Shown here: in pieces, positions 27,501 to 36,674 of the stretch
How positions within the stretch are numbered: position 1 is the first letter of the stretch
Layout of the letters: each line of letters starts with the position of its first letter
Assembly (NCBI RefSeq): GCF_014841135.1
Contig: NZ_JACYTN010000020.1
Location: 1 to 64,000 of the forward strand
Origin: Paenibacillus arenosi
GTDB lineage: Bacteria; Bacillota; Bacilli; Paenibacillales; Paenibacillaceae
Length of the DNA: 64,000 nt
Reading direction: 5' to 3'
Notes under the pieces: generated by a model
Seen by the model: the letters and a program-made list of their open reading frames with translations, nothing else
What the model was told of the DNA's origin: nothing
Databases searched by the model: none
Program-made: the position numbers and the translations under genes

Positions 27501-30500
27501 GAGAACAGGCCGTGCAGGAGCATCATATTGGACCTGGTTCCATTCAACAGAACCATTTAACGGAACAACTTATTGGCGAACAGCATTTGCAGTCGCAATC
27601 CGTATCCGCAGATATTTTACAAGATAACAGCATTACTTCCGATAAGATTAGTGCTAATGCGGTGCTCAGCAAGCACATTGCATTAGAAACGATTTCCGGC
27701 AAGCATGTCAGGGTGGATGCCATCCAAGGCTATCACATTAAAAAGGGCAGTATTAATACATCGCATCTTGCATCTGATATTTTAAGTGGAGAGCAATGGC
27801 CTGACCAAAGCATTGCTGGAAGCAAGTTGAAACCGCAAGGGATTACGAGTGGTCATATCGTAGAGGAAGCGATTCAGTCCATTCACATTCAGCAAGAAGC
27901 TGTAAGGACGGAACATGTTGCAGATCAGACGATTACAAGCAGACATGTGGCAGAGCAAGCTATTGGCAGTGAACATGTTCAAGCAGAAGCAATTAAGACT
28001 GAACATATCCAATCCGATGCTATAGCTACCGCACAGATTCAGCGTGACGCCATTCAGAACCACCACATTGCAACCGGACAAATTGAAGCCAGACATCATG
28101 CTCCGAAGTCCATCAAAGCAGAAGCTATTGAAGAGCAGTCTATTCATCGTATTCATTTAACCCCTCAGGCAGTAGGAACCGACCAGTTGGAACCAGGTAG
28201 TGTTGCTCGCCAGCATATTGCTTTGGGAGCTATAAATGCGGAGCATATTCAAGGTTCGGCGATAGGCTCGATTCATCTGCAATCAGAACTCATTGATGCA
28301 CGTCATTTGAAGGCAGGCATTGTAACATCGGAACACTTAACAGAAGGTGTTGTACTTCCGCATCATTTGCATGAGCAAATTATCGAAGAGTCTCATATTC
28401 AGTCCAATTCGATTCGTTCAGATATGATCAAAGATGGTGCAATAGATAGTACAAAGCTTGCTGATGGAGCTGTAAGTAGGAGTAAGCTTGCTGAGAAAGC
28501 GGTTAGTGGTGCCCATATCGCAGAGAGCACAATCGAGACCCATCATATTAGTAAAGGTGCTATCGAAGGCGAGCACATTGGTGCACTAGAGATTACGAGT
28601 GAGCATTTGCAGCCAATGTCTATTGTTTCTAGACATCTTGGTGAAGGTATTATTCAAAGCGAGCATCTGCAGGATGAAGCAGTTACAACAGAGAAATTGA
28701 GCGAGCATGCGATTACAAGTGACAAAATAGCACCGAAGTCGATACGTAGTGAACACATAGAGCCTTATGCGATAAGCTCCTATATGCTGCAAGATAACAG
28801 TATTATTGCAGAAAAACTAGCTGATGGTAGTGTAAATGGAGAAAAAATCGGCAAACGTACGATCAGCAGCTCGCATTTGATGAATCAGTCCATTCAGTCT
28901 GAGGTTATCGGCAATAGTGTAGTTGAATCTCGCCATATTGCGGACTTTGCGATCCGTACTCAGCATATAGGTGAAGGTGAAATCAATCATCATCATTTAG
29001 CAGAAGCCTCGGTTCAAAGTGAGCATTTGCAGCGGGGCCTCATCCAGACGGAGCACTTGGCCGATTACGTGATAACGAGCGATAAGCTGCGACCTGGTTC
29101 TGTAGGAAGTGAAAGTTTATCTGTAGGAGCTGTAGCAAGCGCTCATATTCAGCCTCAAGCGATTCATTCAGCGTTAATTGAGGATGGAGCTGTAACGAGT
29201 GATAAGCTGAGCCAGCATAGCGTAGGTTCGGAGCAGCTTGGCAGAGGTGCTGTCAATGCTATTCATATCGTGCCAGAAGCAGTATGCGCTGAGCATGTTG
29301 CTGAAGGAGCTATCGGCTCTAGGCAGCTTTTATCTCAATCCGTTCATGCAGATCATATTCAAGAGGGTGCCATTGCAGCTCAACACTTGCAGGAGAAATC
29401 CGTTGCTTCTTCCCATATTCAGCAGTCTGCGATCCGTACGGAGCATGTCGTGGATGAGTCGATAGGGTCAGAGAAACTGCAAAATCGTGCTGTTCATAGT
29501 AAAAAGCTTGCACTGAAATCAGTCAGTGCCGAGCATATACAAGATGAAGCGATCCAAACGGCAATGCTTCAACCGAATAGCGTAGATAACGAAAGAATTG
29601 CGAACGGCGCTATAACAGGATTGAAAATTGCTTCAGAATCAATTCATTCTTCTCATTTGCGAAACGAATCTGTTCTCTCCGAGCATCTAGGCAGCGGTGT
29701 TGTCAATTCTCGTACGCTGCGAGCACAAGCGGTAGATTCTTCTCATATTGCAAATGGGGCAGTCCGCGGTGATCATATTGAAGTTCAGGCGATAGGTCCG
29801 CATCATTTACAATCCTTCGCTGTTATGTCTGAGCATTTGCATGATGAGGCCATTACACAAACAAAGCTGTCAGCAGGAGCAGTGACAGCCGAAAAGATTG
29901 CTCGCGGTGCAATTAGTGGTGATCTGCTTGCAGAGGCAGCGGTGTCATCATCTGCAATTGCCAATGGTGCTGTAACCGGGGAAAAGATATCGCTTGGAGG
30001 AATCGTATCTGAGCATATTGCCCCTCAATCGATACAGGAAGAGCATCTTGCTTCTCAGGTTGTGAAGTCCGCCCATCTTGCGTCACAATCTGTCCTAGCT
30101 CAACATATTCAGGATGGCGAAATTGGAGCGGAGCATATGCGCCCGATGTCGATAGGCCCTGAGCATTTGAAGCCAGGTGTATTCCAGTTAGAGCATTTAT
30201 TTACCGAGAAATGGGATGGCAGCCTCATTCAAGATCGTTCCATTTCGTATCAGCAGTTGGCAGACCATACGATTACATCCGAGCAGATCGAACCTTACGG
30301 CATTGAATCAGAGTCCTTGGCGATTGGAGCAGTGACGCGAGAAAATATTTCGCAGGAAGCTGTTCATTCCGAGCACCTTGCACCTTCTTCGGTTCGAGGG
30401 GATCACCTTGCAGATGCTAGTGTGCAAAATGAACATCTTGCAAAAGGGTCGGTAGACACCGATGCCCTTGCAGATTTGAGTGTCAGTTCCGCGAAATTAG

Positions 30501-33500
30501 CTGCTGGTGCAGTCCGATCGAGTCATTTGGCGGATATGGCTGTATGGTCTCAGCACATTGTAGATGAGGCGATTCATTCGAATCATCTTCTTGAGTCTTC
30601 CGTTGTCCGCGAAAAAATTGCTCATCGAGCTGTAGACAGTGATCGAATCGCCATAGACAGCATCACAGGCCTGCATATTCAAAATGAAGCGGTTAACGCT
30701 CGTCATCTTACACCTGATGCGGTATCTGGTAAGCATATTCAAGCAGATACAATAGTAGGTGAGCATATAACTGCCGAAGCGATTAATTCATCGCATTTAG
30801 CTGCTTTAACTGTTCTCGGGCATCACTTAGCAGAAGAAGTGATACACAGTCACCATATTGGGGCTGACTCTGTTCATGCAGGACATGTAAAAGAAGGGGC
30901 AATTGAGAAGCACCATCTCACGCCGAATTCAGTTACAGGTGAGCATATCCAGCTTCACAGCATTGCATCTGCCCATCTCACAGAAGGTGTGATCGGGGAA
31001 GAGCATTTACAGGAAGGGGCTGTCACCTCCAGAGCTATTCATCCGTCCTCAATTGATAGCACTCATCTTACTCCTGCGGCTGTGGGCCATGATCATATTC
31101 AACCTAACATTATTGACGCTGAGCATGTACGGCCTGATGCTATCGCTTCTCTGCATCTTCAAGATCAAGCAGTGACTTCAAGCAAAATGGGGTTGGAGGC
31201 TGTACAAGGCAAGCATTTGGCAGAGGGCGCAGTGTCGTCCTATGTGCTTGGTGCTTACTCGGTTACAAGCGATAAGGTTGCACCGGATACGATATTGCCT
31301 GAACACCTGTCCATTGGGGCTGTTGAAAGCAATCATGTTGCACCTCAGGCGATACGCTCAGAGCATCTCGCGGTGCATACGATACACGCTCATCATATTG
31401 GAGCTGGAGAGATTCGAGCTGAGCATTTGCAGTCTCAGGCGATAGGTCCAGAGCATTTAAAACCGGGCGTCTTCCAGTTGGAGCATCTATGTGGAGATGA
31501 TCAAGGTCTAGATGGCTCTTTCATTCTCGATGGTACGCTTACTGGCGAACATTTGACTGCTCATACGATTACATCGAAGCAGATTGAAGCGCTTGGTATA
31601 CAAGGTGAATCACTAGCTGATGGAGCAATAACACGTGCGAAGCTTGCGGTTGAATCTGTTCATGCGGAACATCTTGCACCGACTTCGATTCGCAGTGGCC
31701 ATATCATGAATGAAAATATACAGGGCAGGCATATCGCAGAAGGTGCCATTAGCGGGGAGAAGTTAGCAGACGCCAGCATTACTGCTAACAAGTTGATCCA
31801 TGGCTCCATCCAAGGAGACCATCTTGCTGGCGCTTCCATTCATTCCACTCATCTTACAGAGAGAGCCATTCGTTCCACGCATTTGCAAGAGCTGTCTGTG
31901 CTTCGAGATCATATCGCTCATCGCGCGGTAGACAGTGAGCAGATTGCGACGGATAGTATTGGTGGAGAACATCTGCAAGTGGATGCTGTAACATCACGAC
32001 ATCTGGCAGCTACAGCAGTAAAAGGCATTCATCTTGCTTCCGAGAGCATTCAAGCTGCTCATTTGCAGGATAGGGTAATCGAAGAGCGCCATATTGGAGA
32101 TCATGTCATAGGTGGTGAGCATGTAAGACCGCTCAGTATTATGGCAGATCATCTTTCTCCATTATCAATTAGCGGAGAGCATCTTCAAGAGGGATCGGTA
32201 ACAAGCCATTCCATTCGTCCACATTCCGTGGAGAGCATTCATCTTGCAAATGAAGTAATTGGCGCTAAACAGATGCAGGCTACTTCGATACATGCGAAGC
32301 ATATTCAACCGAATGCGGTTGCTGCTGAGCATGTGCAGCAGCAGGCGATTACTGCAGATAAAATTGCATTTGGTGCTGTAGGCGAGGATCATCTGGCATC
32401 TGATTCGATTCGTGAGGATCATCTGGGAGAGAATTCGGTATCTACAGGTGCACTAATGCCGAAGTCGGTCACGAGTGATAAGCTGTCTATTTGCGCCGTG
32501 CAGTCGGATCATTTGGCAGATGAAGTCATTCGCTCTAATCATGTAGGTACGGGTGTCATTCGAGCATCGCATATTCAGCCAATGTCGATAAATCAAGAAC
32601 ATTTAACCGCTGGTGTCATTCGCGAGTATCACATGACTGTGGAGGCTGTACAAGGCGCTCATATTGCTCCTTATGTAATCGAAGCAGGACATTTGCAGGA
32701 TGCAATTGTGGAAGAGCGCCATCTCGCTTATCAATCGGTGAAAAGTGAGCATTTGCAGCCTCAAAGTATAACGAAAGATCAGGTAGCGCCATCTGCTATT
32801 AGTGCCGATCATTTGCAAGAGGGTGCAGTTACTGCCCGTGCTATTCGGCCGTTGTCGATTGAAGCGGCTCATCTTACTCCTAGCTTGATCCATTCCGACC
32901 ATGTGCGGGTTCATGCTATAAGCAAACAGCATATTCAGCCTGATGCTATAGCAAAAGAACATTTACAAGAAGGCAGTGTTAGTTCAAGCAAGTTGGCACC
33001 AAGTGCAGTGACAGGTGTTCATCTTGCGCATGGTAGCGTGGAAGCGGGTCACATTGCGCATGGCAGTGTGCAAGCAGGGCAAATCGCCCATGGTAACGTG
33101 CTGGCCGTGCATCTTGCGCATGGGAGTGTGCAAGCGGCACATATCGCTAAGGGAAATGTGCAATCCGCCCATCTCGCTCTTGATAGCATTCAGGCGGAAC
33201 ATATTGCCGATCAGTCCGTGCTTGCTGAGCATTTAACAGCTGGGGCTGTAGAAACAGATGCTATTGCTGATTTTAGCATCATCTCATCCAAGCTGGCGCT
33301 TGAATCGGTGCAGGGTGATCATCTTGCAGAGCTGTCAGTGGCTTCGCAGCATATTACAGATGGAGCGATCCGCTCTTATCACTTGCAAGAGCTATCCGTT
33401 ATCCGTGATCATATTACGATGGGTGCCGTGGATGGCGATCGTATAGCGGTGGACAGCATTAGTGATGGGCATATTCAAAATCTCGCCGTTTTGGAGCGTC

Positions 33501-34237
33501 ATCTAGCTGATGAATCTATAGCAGGAAGACACATTCAGCAAGGCGTAGTTACCAACTCCCATCTCGCAGCTGAAGCAGTAGCAGGAGAGCATATCGCTTC
33601 GCAAGCGGTACAGTCTTCTCATCTATCTCCTTGTGCTGTCAAAGCCCGGCATGTTGGCGTCGGAGAAATTATAGGCGTACACATTCAGCCACAGTCGATC
33701 GGTGCCGAGCATATTCAACAAGGTGCGATTCAATTTAAGCATCTTAACTTGGAAGATTTGAGTGGAACGAAACTGCTTAATCAGTCAGTGGGTGGTGAAA
33801 AATTAACGGAAGGTGCTATCCAAACCACTCATTTGGCCGAAGGTAGTGTAACGAAGACGCAGATCGCACCGCTTGCGGTAGGTTGGAATCAGTTGGATGA
33901 ATCGTTAAAGCAAAAAATCGCGGGTCTGGAGTCTTCCGGGGAATTGGCGGGCACTCCTTCCGAAGCTGATCACGCTGTAGGTATTCGTAAGGCTCCGCTT
34001 CAACAGTTTGGCAAATCTGCTTTTTCGTTTGATAATTTTGCCGAAACATTGGAAGTGAATTTGACCTTCGATGAAGCTTATGAAGATGATCAATACGTTG
34101 TCGTAGTTACTGCTAATCATCCTTCCTGCTATGCAGTTCTTAAGGAACAATATCCAACGCATGCCGTAGTGGAGCTCATTCGTACGAGAATAAGCCCGAC
34201 GCCGCAAGGACAGCTCTCTTGGATTGCGATTGGTTAA
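24545..34237 (+). CDS. Giant decapeptide-repeat surface protein with WIAG-type tail
   Basis: About 3,230 aa in one unbroken frame. Residues 1-308: hydrophilic, first Asp/Glu-rich (SELDEIDLMEDQED), then mixed charge (ERQERQERHERR). Residues ~309-3110: about 280 units of ten residues, consensus [AS]-[IV]-x-[ST]-x-[HK]-[LI]-x-x-x, with His at position 6 in most. Hydrophobic residues recur every fifth position, which would suit a beta-solenoid or a trimeric fibre as in phage tail fibres. Residues ~3111-3230: a globular end (YVVVVTANHPSCYAVLKE) closing SWIAIG, as in proteins I recall as WIAG-tail domain proteins of Bacillales. No signal peptide is visible, which suits a spore-surface protein made in the mother cell. 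I chose ATG 24545, after AAAGGAGAG; in-frame codons from 24458 overlap the previous gene. Rich in Ser/Thr and surrounded by glycosyltransferases. Confidence 0.85.
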   Translation: MKKKKITRPLQPTAQKPKKPLYYVDNPHTSELGMLDKMMKKKGHDTRHKQAKLNALAELPHMSSELDEIDLMEDQEDGFFVKSGRHSSDIFESEDHDEGNEHVFEEDELEGTETDSAASHQDSAEQLEHGRITPLADENEFEAGEHEPEISSREAGRVGERKERYERQERQERHERRGRRETAEEEEASPHASSRSEHTRSQKRSQDRSQERSRRREPEQAAQEDDSADVITGVEKHQSASASSPAQEVESDEKGSRKKATSTQEDKQHSTTSAQEERQTANKEQWIAEKRGSQRSKAFIYTDDIAAEAVTTEKIAPHAIDGSKLKRESVDTDTIRDYAINAIKIADGAVTGSKLALESIAGEHLIRNAISGGKIRDRSITGEKIRDGSITSEKLADKTIDSSKIAEGSIDTKHLRALIISNELIQDHSITADKIRSGSIHTENLANESVDTSKLGEEAVTTSKLRNGAVTAEKLALGSISKEHLSNNSVSGSAIADHTVESRHIAEEQVLTEHLAAGAVSAQNIQKNAVQGQHISVGAIQSQHLQEYAIRQEHIGQGEIQSWNLSDHAITSGKLADQAVTTIKLVEQAITSSKIADQSIVPSKIAEEAIQSRHIARQSIEGPHIAPAAVESQHISHDSIRREHIKNESIDERHLSDGAVTSYILAPEAVQSNHIDKRAVATEHIQDSAIHTPQIATSAIVSEHLTDAVVTRNKLADWSVTSAKLADDSVQSRHLQQSSVTSQAIASGSILDTHIAPDAIHSSHIRAQTIDTGMLRNESISSEKLMTQVVRDRHIGPGVVFSHHLADYVVTSLKLSPESVSTDKISDMAVTASKIAQQSVTGDKIAADSIETAHLIDGAVTSDIISNHAIQSSHLAAGIISTEHLQAEAVAEHNIASEAITTEKIAPQSILSKQLAIGSVRSPHIADESISSGHLQLNSVSTAHIQLQAVTEQQLSEGSVGAAQLQLDSVSDSHIREGSISSAHLREQAVQEHHIGPGSIQQNHLTEQLIGEQHLQSQSVSADILQDNSITSDKISANAVLSKHIALETISGKHVRVDAIQGYHIKKGSINTSHLASDILSGEQWPDQSIAGSKLKPQGITSGHIVEEAIQSIHIQQEAVRTEHVADQTITSRHVAEQAIGSEHVQAEAIKTEHIQSDAIATAQIQRDAIQNHHIATGQIEARHHAPKSIKAEAIEEQSIHRIHLTPQAVGTDQLEPGSVARQHIALGAINAEHIQGSAIGSIHLQSELIDARHLKAGIVTSEHLTEGVVLPHHLHEQIIEESHIQSNSIRSDMIKDGAIDSTKLADGAVSRSKLAEKAVSGAHIAESTIETHHISKGAIEGEHIGALEITSEHLQPMSIVSRHLGEGIIQSEHLQDEAVTTEKLSEHAITSDKIAPKSIRSEHIEPYAISSYMLQDNSIIAEKLADGSVNGEKIGKRTISSSHLMNQSIQSEVIGNSVVESRHIADFAIRTQHIGEGEINHHHLAEASVQSEHLQRGLIQTEHLADYVITSDKLRPGSVGSESLSVGAVASAHIQPQAIHSALIEDGAVTSDKLSQHSVGSEQLGRGAVNAIHIVPEAVCAEHVAEGAIGSRQLLSQSVHADHIQEGAIAAQHLQEKSVASSHIQQSAIRTEHVVDESIGSEKLQNRAVHSKKLALKSVSAEHIQDEAIQTAMLQPNSVDNERIANGAITGLKIASESIHSSHLRNESVLSEHLGSGVVNSRTLRAQAVDSSHIANGAVRGDHIEVQAIGPHHLQSFAVMSEHLHDEAITQTKLSAGAVTAEKIARGAISGDLLAEAAVSSSAIANGAVTGEKISLGGIVSEHIAPQSIQEEHLASQVVKSAHLASQSVLAQHIQDGEIGAEHMRPMSIGPEHLKPGVFQLEHLFTEKWDGSLIQDRSISYQQLADHTITSEQIEPYGIESESLAIGAVTRENISQEAVHSEHLAPSSVRGDHLADASVQNEHLAKGSVDTDALADLSVSSAKLAAGAVRSSHLADMAVWSQHIVDEAIHSNHLLESSVVREKIAHRAVDSDRIAIDSITGLHIQNEAVNARHLTPDAVSGKHIQADTIVGEHITAEAINSSHLAALTVLGHHLAEEVIHSHHIGADSVHAGHVKEGAIEKHHLTPNSVTGEHIQLHSIASAHLTEGVIGEEHLQEGAVTSRAIHPSSIDSTHLTPAAVGHDHIQPNIIDAEHVRPDAIASLHLQDQAVTSSKMGLEAVQGKHLAEGAVSSYVLGAYSVTSDKVAPDTILPEHLSIGAVESNHVAPQAIRSEHLAVHTIHAHHIGAGEIRAEHLQSQAIGPEHLKPGVFQLEHLCGDDQGLDGSFILDGTLTGEHLTAHTITSKQIEALGIQGESLADGAITRAKLAVESVHAEHLAPTSIRSGHIMNENIQGRHIAEGAISGEKLADASITANKLIHGSIQGDHLAGASIHSTHLTERAIRSTHLQELSVLRDHIAHRAVDSEQIATDSIGGEHLQVDAVTSRHLAATAVKGIHLASESIQAAHLQDRVIEERHIGDHVIGGEHVRPLSIMADHLSPLSISGEHLQEGSVTSHSIRPHSVESIHLANEVIGAKQMQATSIHAKHIQPNAVAAEHVQQQAITADKIAFGAVGEDHLASDSIREDHLGENSVSTGALMPKSVTSDKLSICAVQSDHLADEVIRSNHVGTGVIRASHIQPMSINQEHLTAGVIREYHMTVEAVQGAHIAPYVIEAGHLQDAIVEERHLAYQSVKSEHLQPQSITKDQVAPSAISADHLQEGAVTARAIRPLSIEAAHLTPSLIHSDHVRVHAISKQHIQPDAIAKEHLQEGSVSSSKLAPSAVTGVHLAHGSVEAGHIAHGSVQAGQIAHGNVLAVHLAHGSVQAAHIAKGNVQSAHLALDSIQAEHIADQSVLAEHLTAGAVETDAIADFSIISSKLALESVQGDHLAELSVASQHITDGAIRSYHLQELSVIRDHITMGAVDGDRIAVDSISDGHIQNLAVLERHLADESIAGRHIQQGVVTNSHLAAEAVAGEHIASQAVQSSHLSPCAVKARHVGVGEIIGVHIQPQSIGAEHIQQGAIQFKHLNLEDLSGTKLLNQSVGGEKLTEGAIQTTHLAEGSVTKTQIAPLAVGWNQLDESLKQKIAGLESSGELAGTPSEADHAVGIRKAPLQQFGKSAFSFDNFAETLEVNLTFDEAYEDDQYVVVVTANHPSCYAVLKEQYPTHAVVELIRTRISPTPQGQLSWIAIG
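25469..33872 (+). repeat. Decapeptide-coding repeat region of the giant gene (~280 units of 30 nt)
   Basis: The reading pattern repeats every 30 nt from GCGGTAACGACGGAG to the final AVGWNQLDE unit. Synonymous codons vary widely, so the DNA repeats are degenerate while the protein pattern is strict. Four longer units break the register (near 27,779, 30,175, 31,468 and 33,725), with segments such as TEKWDGSLIQDRSI. Three diverged super-repeats share SSVVREKIAHRAVDSDRIA-type blocks near 30,590, 31,880 and 33,380. Confidence 0.9.
33016..33200 (+). repeat. Recently expanded 30-bp tandem repeats inside the giant gene
   Basis: Five to six neighbouring units of the type catcttgcgcatggtagcgtg (20-odd bases, shown in outline) have nearly identical DNA and encode HLAHGSVEAG, HIAHGSVQAG, QIAHGNVLAV, HLAHGSVQAA and HIAKGNVQSA. 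Elsewhere the units differ strongly at the DNA level. Confidence 0.85.
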
Positions 34238-34248
34238 ATGAACGAACG

Positions 34249-34284
34249 TAGGCTGGATGTGTGTATACATCCAGCCTATTTGCG
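34249..34284 (+). terminator. Probable terminator or attenuator after the giant gene
   Basis: Perfect 12-bp stem TAGGCTGGATGT / ACATCCAGCCTA with a six-base loop. The T run is short (ATTTG), so read-through into the glycosyltransferases is possible. Confidence 0.65.
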
Positions 34285-34386
34285 TGCAGACATTGTGAAA
34301 TCAGGCCTTCTGTACGCTTGCCGTTACCGCGTGCGCATATAACCATACAATATGGATAGCGATACACGAGAAAGCAAGGAGGGAGG

Positions 34387-35340
34387 ATGAAGATGCCTAG
34401 ATTGAAGCGTGGAAAACGGAGCAGCAGGAATGGCCAAACGAAGCTAAGACGCAAACAACGTGCGGCACAGCAGCGTCGAGTGAAACGTGCAGGTCGTTCA
34501 CGCAGCAGTACGAGTTCGGTACGTTATGCTGCTAAGAAGAGCAGCAAGCGATCACTGCTATCAACAGCAGGCACTTATGATTCCTCGCATAACCGCAAAG
34601 ATCATCATCGTGTCCCCGTCGTGTCTGTTATTATTCCTGTTTTAAATGAGAGGAAGACAATTGAACGAGTCGTTCATGAAGCACGACGGACCCATCCGTA
34701 CACGGAAGTCATCGTTGTTTCTAATGGCACGACAGATGGCTCAGATCGTCTGGCAGAGCGTGCGGGGGCAAAAGTGCTGCGATATAAGCAAGCGCTTGGA
34801 CACGATGTAGGCCGTAAGGTGGGAGCAGAAATGGCAAGAGGCTCAGTGCTGCTATTTATTGATGGGGATATGGTGCTTGCTGCGAAGCAATTACGACCAT
34901 TTGTGCAGGCCATACAGAATGGTGCAGATGTAGCGCTGAACCAATATTCTGGCCCACAGCAGCAAAGGGATGTACATCCTGTTGTATTGGCTAAATATGC
35001 ACTTAATGCACTACTTCAGCATTCCGAATTGCGTGGTATGTCGATGACAGCGGTGCCACATGCCCTGAGCCGTAGTGCTCTGTACACAATTGGTGTAGAG
35101 CATCTTGCTACACCACCTGTAGCCCATGCGATCGCGCTGCAAAAGGGATTGAAAGTGAAAGCTTGTACGTACATTCCTGTAGGTAAACTGAATATGCGCC
35201 GTGCTCGTTCGACTGCTGCAGATCCATTGAAGCTAGTTGTGAACAATGATCATATGCAAGCAGTTCGTTGGTTGCTCGAGAATACTGATCATCGAGGTGG
35301 ATTAACGGACTTGAATCGGCAGCGGCAGCAAGTGAGGTGA
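34387..35340 (+). CDS. GT2-family glycosyltransferase with Arg/Lys-rich N-terminal tail (paralogue a)
   Basis: A 317-aa protein. Residues 1-75 are extremely basic and low in complexity (RLKRGKRSSR, RRKQRAAQQRRVKR). Residues ~78-300 form a GT-A domain: VSVIIPVLNERKTIERVV, VVSNGTTDGSD and the metal-binding IDGDM. The segment ALGHDVGRKVGAEMARG is shared with the next gene, so the two are paralogues. The end NNDHMQAVRWLLEN matches the neighbour's GDHMEALEAVW. ATG 34387, or ATG 34393, behind AAGGAGGG. It opens a tightly packed operon running to about 40.8 kb. Confidence 0.87.
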   Translation: MKMPRLKRGKRSSRNGQTKLRRKQRAAQQRRVKRAGRSRSSTSSVRYAAKKSSKRSLLSTAGTYDSSHNRKDHHRVPVVSVIIPVLNERKTIERVVHEARRTHPYTEVIVVSNGTTDGSDRLAERAGAKVLRYKQALGHDVGRKVGAEMARGSVLLFIDGDMVLAAKQLRPFVQAIQNGADVALNQYSGPQQQRDVHPVVLAKYALNALLQHSELRGMSMTAVPHALSRSALYTIGVEHLATPPVAHAIALQKGLKVKACTYIPVGKLNMRRARSTAADPLKLVVNNDHMQAVRWLLENTDHRGGLTDLNRQRQQVR

Positions 35341-35345
35341 TTGGC

Positions 35346-36674
35346 ATGCAGGTATCAGGCAGTGAGCGGCGATTTAGGAGACGAGTCAGATTGAGTCGAA
35401 AACGCGGAAGAAGAGAAGCTGTACAGCGGCGTAAGTCACAGTCAACTTTGTCGCGGCCTCATAAGCAAGCCTCTGAATCACGTCATACCCGGCACAGTTC
35501 TCGTCCGAACCGTAAAGAGCATCTTACGTCAAGGCGTGTGCAGCGAACGGGTGTAAGTAGACAATCTGGATCAAAGCGGAAAGCGATGAAACCAGTACAC
35601 AAAGTGGATGAATTGCAATTATATCGCGGTGGCTCTTCGCAATCACGGTCTGCATCAAGCCAACTGCTTTATAGCAAACGTTTCCTCCGAGCAGCGGGAA
35701 ATAGAGATGCGACACAATGGGGGCTAGCGGACAGAGTGTTGTCATCTTTGCAGCTGACACGCCAAATGAATCAACGTTTTAGCCAGGCTTTGCAATTAGA
35801 AGGAGTTGCGTTTCCAGCAGATGTTCATGCAAGCTACGCAGATGTGATCGCTCTAGGCCGTAGTTATGCTGAGGGCTATGCGGATGTTCGTAACGGGATT
35901 GGTGCAGACGTCGTTCTGCTGCCGACAACGATGCGACTTGGTGCGGTTCTATGCGCCTATAACGAACAGGATAGCATTGCGACAACGTTGAAGCAGCTTG
36001 CTAGGTTGCCGTTGGATGAGATCGTCATCGTCGTGAACGGTTCTGTGGATCGCACTTTTGAGCTGGCGAGAAAGTCATTGCCAGAAGCAATCGTAGTTCA
36101 TTTTGATAAACCGCTTGGCCATGATGTAGGTCGTGCCATTGGGGCTAAGCTGCTGCAAGTGGACGCAGTATTATTTACAGATTGTGACTTTACAATAGAA
36201 GGGGAACAGCTAGGAGCTTACTTGTGGAGTATCGCTTCTGGCGTAGATGTGGCACTAAATGATATACGACCTTTCATGGATAAGTTTGAACAGCAGGATG
36301 GCATCAGTTATTGCAAGCAGTGGCTTAATCAGGAGCTTGGACGCTCTGACTTGGCGATGAACTCTTTAACAGCCATTCCTCATGCCTTAAGCAGCAAAGC
36401 AATTCACACGATCGGCTATGAAGCGTTATATGTGCCACCAAGAGCACATGCTCTGGCTGTGCTGCATGGCTTACACGTACAAACGGCCTGCACGGTTGAC
36501 GTAATTACACAGAATCGTTTGCGTACAACGAACATCGGTCTAGGAAATCCAGTAGCCCAGCTTATTATCGGCGATCATATGGAAGCGTTGGAAGCGGTGT
36601 GGAACTGGAAGCGAGAAGAATTGAATGCCGTACAATCGGTACGCGCCGATATTGCTTGGAGGAGGAATACATGA
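35346..36674 (+). CDS. GT2-family glycosyltransferase with Arg/Lys-rich N-terminal tail (paralogue b)
   Basis: A 442-aa protein. Residues 1-85 are very basic and Ser-rich. A middle stretch (~95-190) includes SYAEGYADVRNGIG, a weak version of the glycine-spaced module seen elsewhere in the locus. The GT-A domain spans ~197-420: MRLGAVLCAYNEQDSIATTL, IVVNGSVDRTFE, PLGHDVGRAIGAKLL and the metal site FTDCDF. ATG 35346 is six bases after GAGGTG; GTG 35337 is inside that site. Its stop overlaps the next start as ATGA. Confidence 0.87.
   Translation: MQVSGSERRFRRRVRLSRKRGRREAVQRRKSQSTLSRPHKQASESRHTRHSSRPNRKEHLTSRRVQRTGVSRQSGSKRKAMKPVHKVDELQLYRGGSSQSRSASSQLLYSKRFLRAAGNRDATQWGLADRVLSSLQLTRQMNQRFSQALQLEGVAFPADVHASYADVIALGRSYAEGYADVRNGIGADVVLLPTTMRLGAVLCAYNEQDSIATTLKQLARLPLDEIVIVVNGSVDRTFELARKSLPEAIVVHFDKPLGHDVGRAIGAKLLQVDAVLFTDCDFTIEGEQLGAYLWSIASGVDVALNDIRPFMDKFEQQDGISYCKQWLNQELGRSDLAMNSLTAIPHALSSKAIHTIGYEALYVPPRAHALAVLHGLHVQTACTVDVITQNRLRTTNIGLGNPVAQLIIGDHMEALEAVWNWKREELNAVQSVRADIAWRRNT

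Noticed and set aside
24702-32962. Several antisense frames of 70-160 codons within the giant gene
   Set aside because: They arise from the biased repeat composition on the opposite strand; none has a convincing ribosome binding site.
25469-33872. Regular 30-bp periodicity as a CRISPR-like array
   Set aside because: The units are contiguous coding DNA without spacers, in one open frame with drifting codons; it is a protein repeat.
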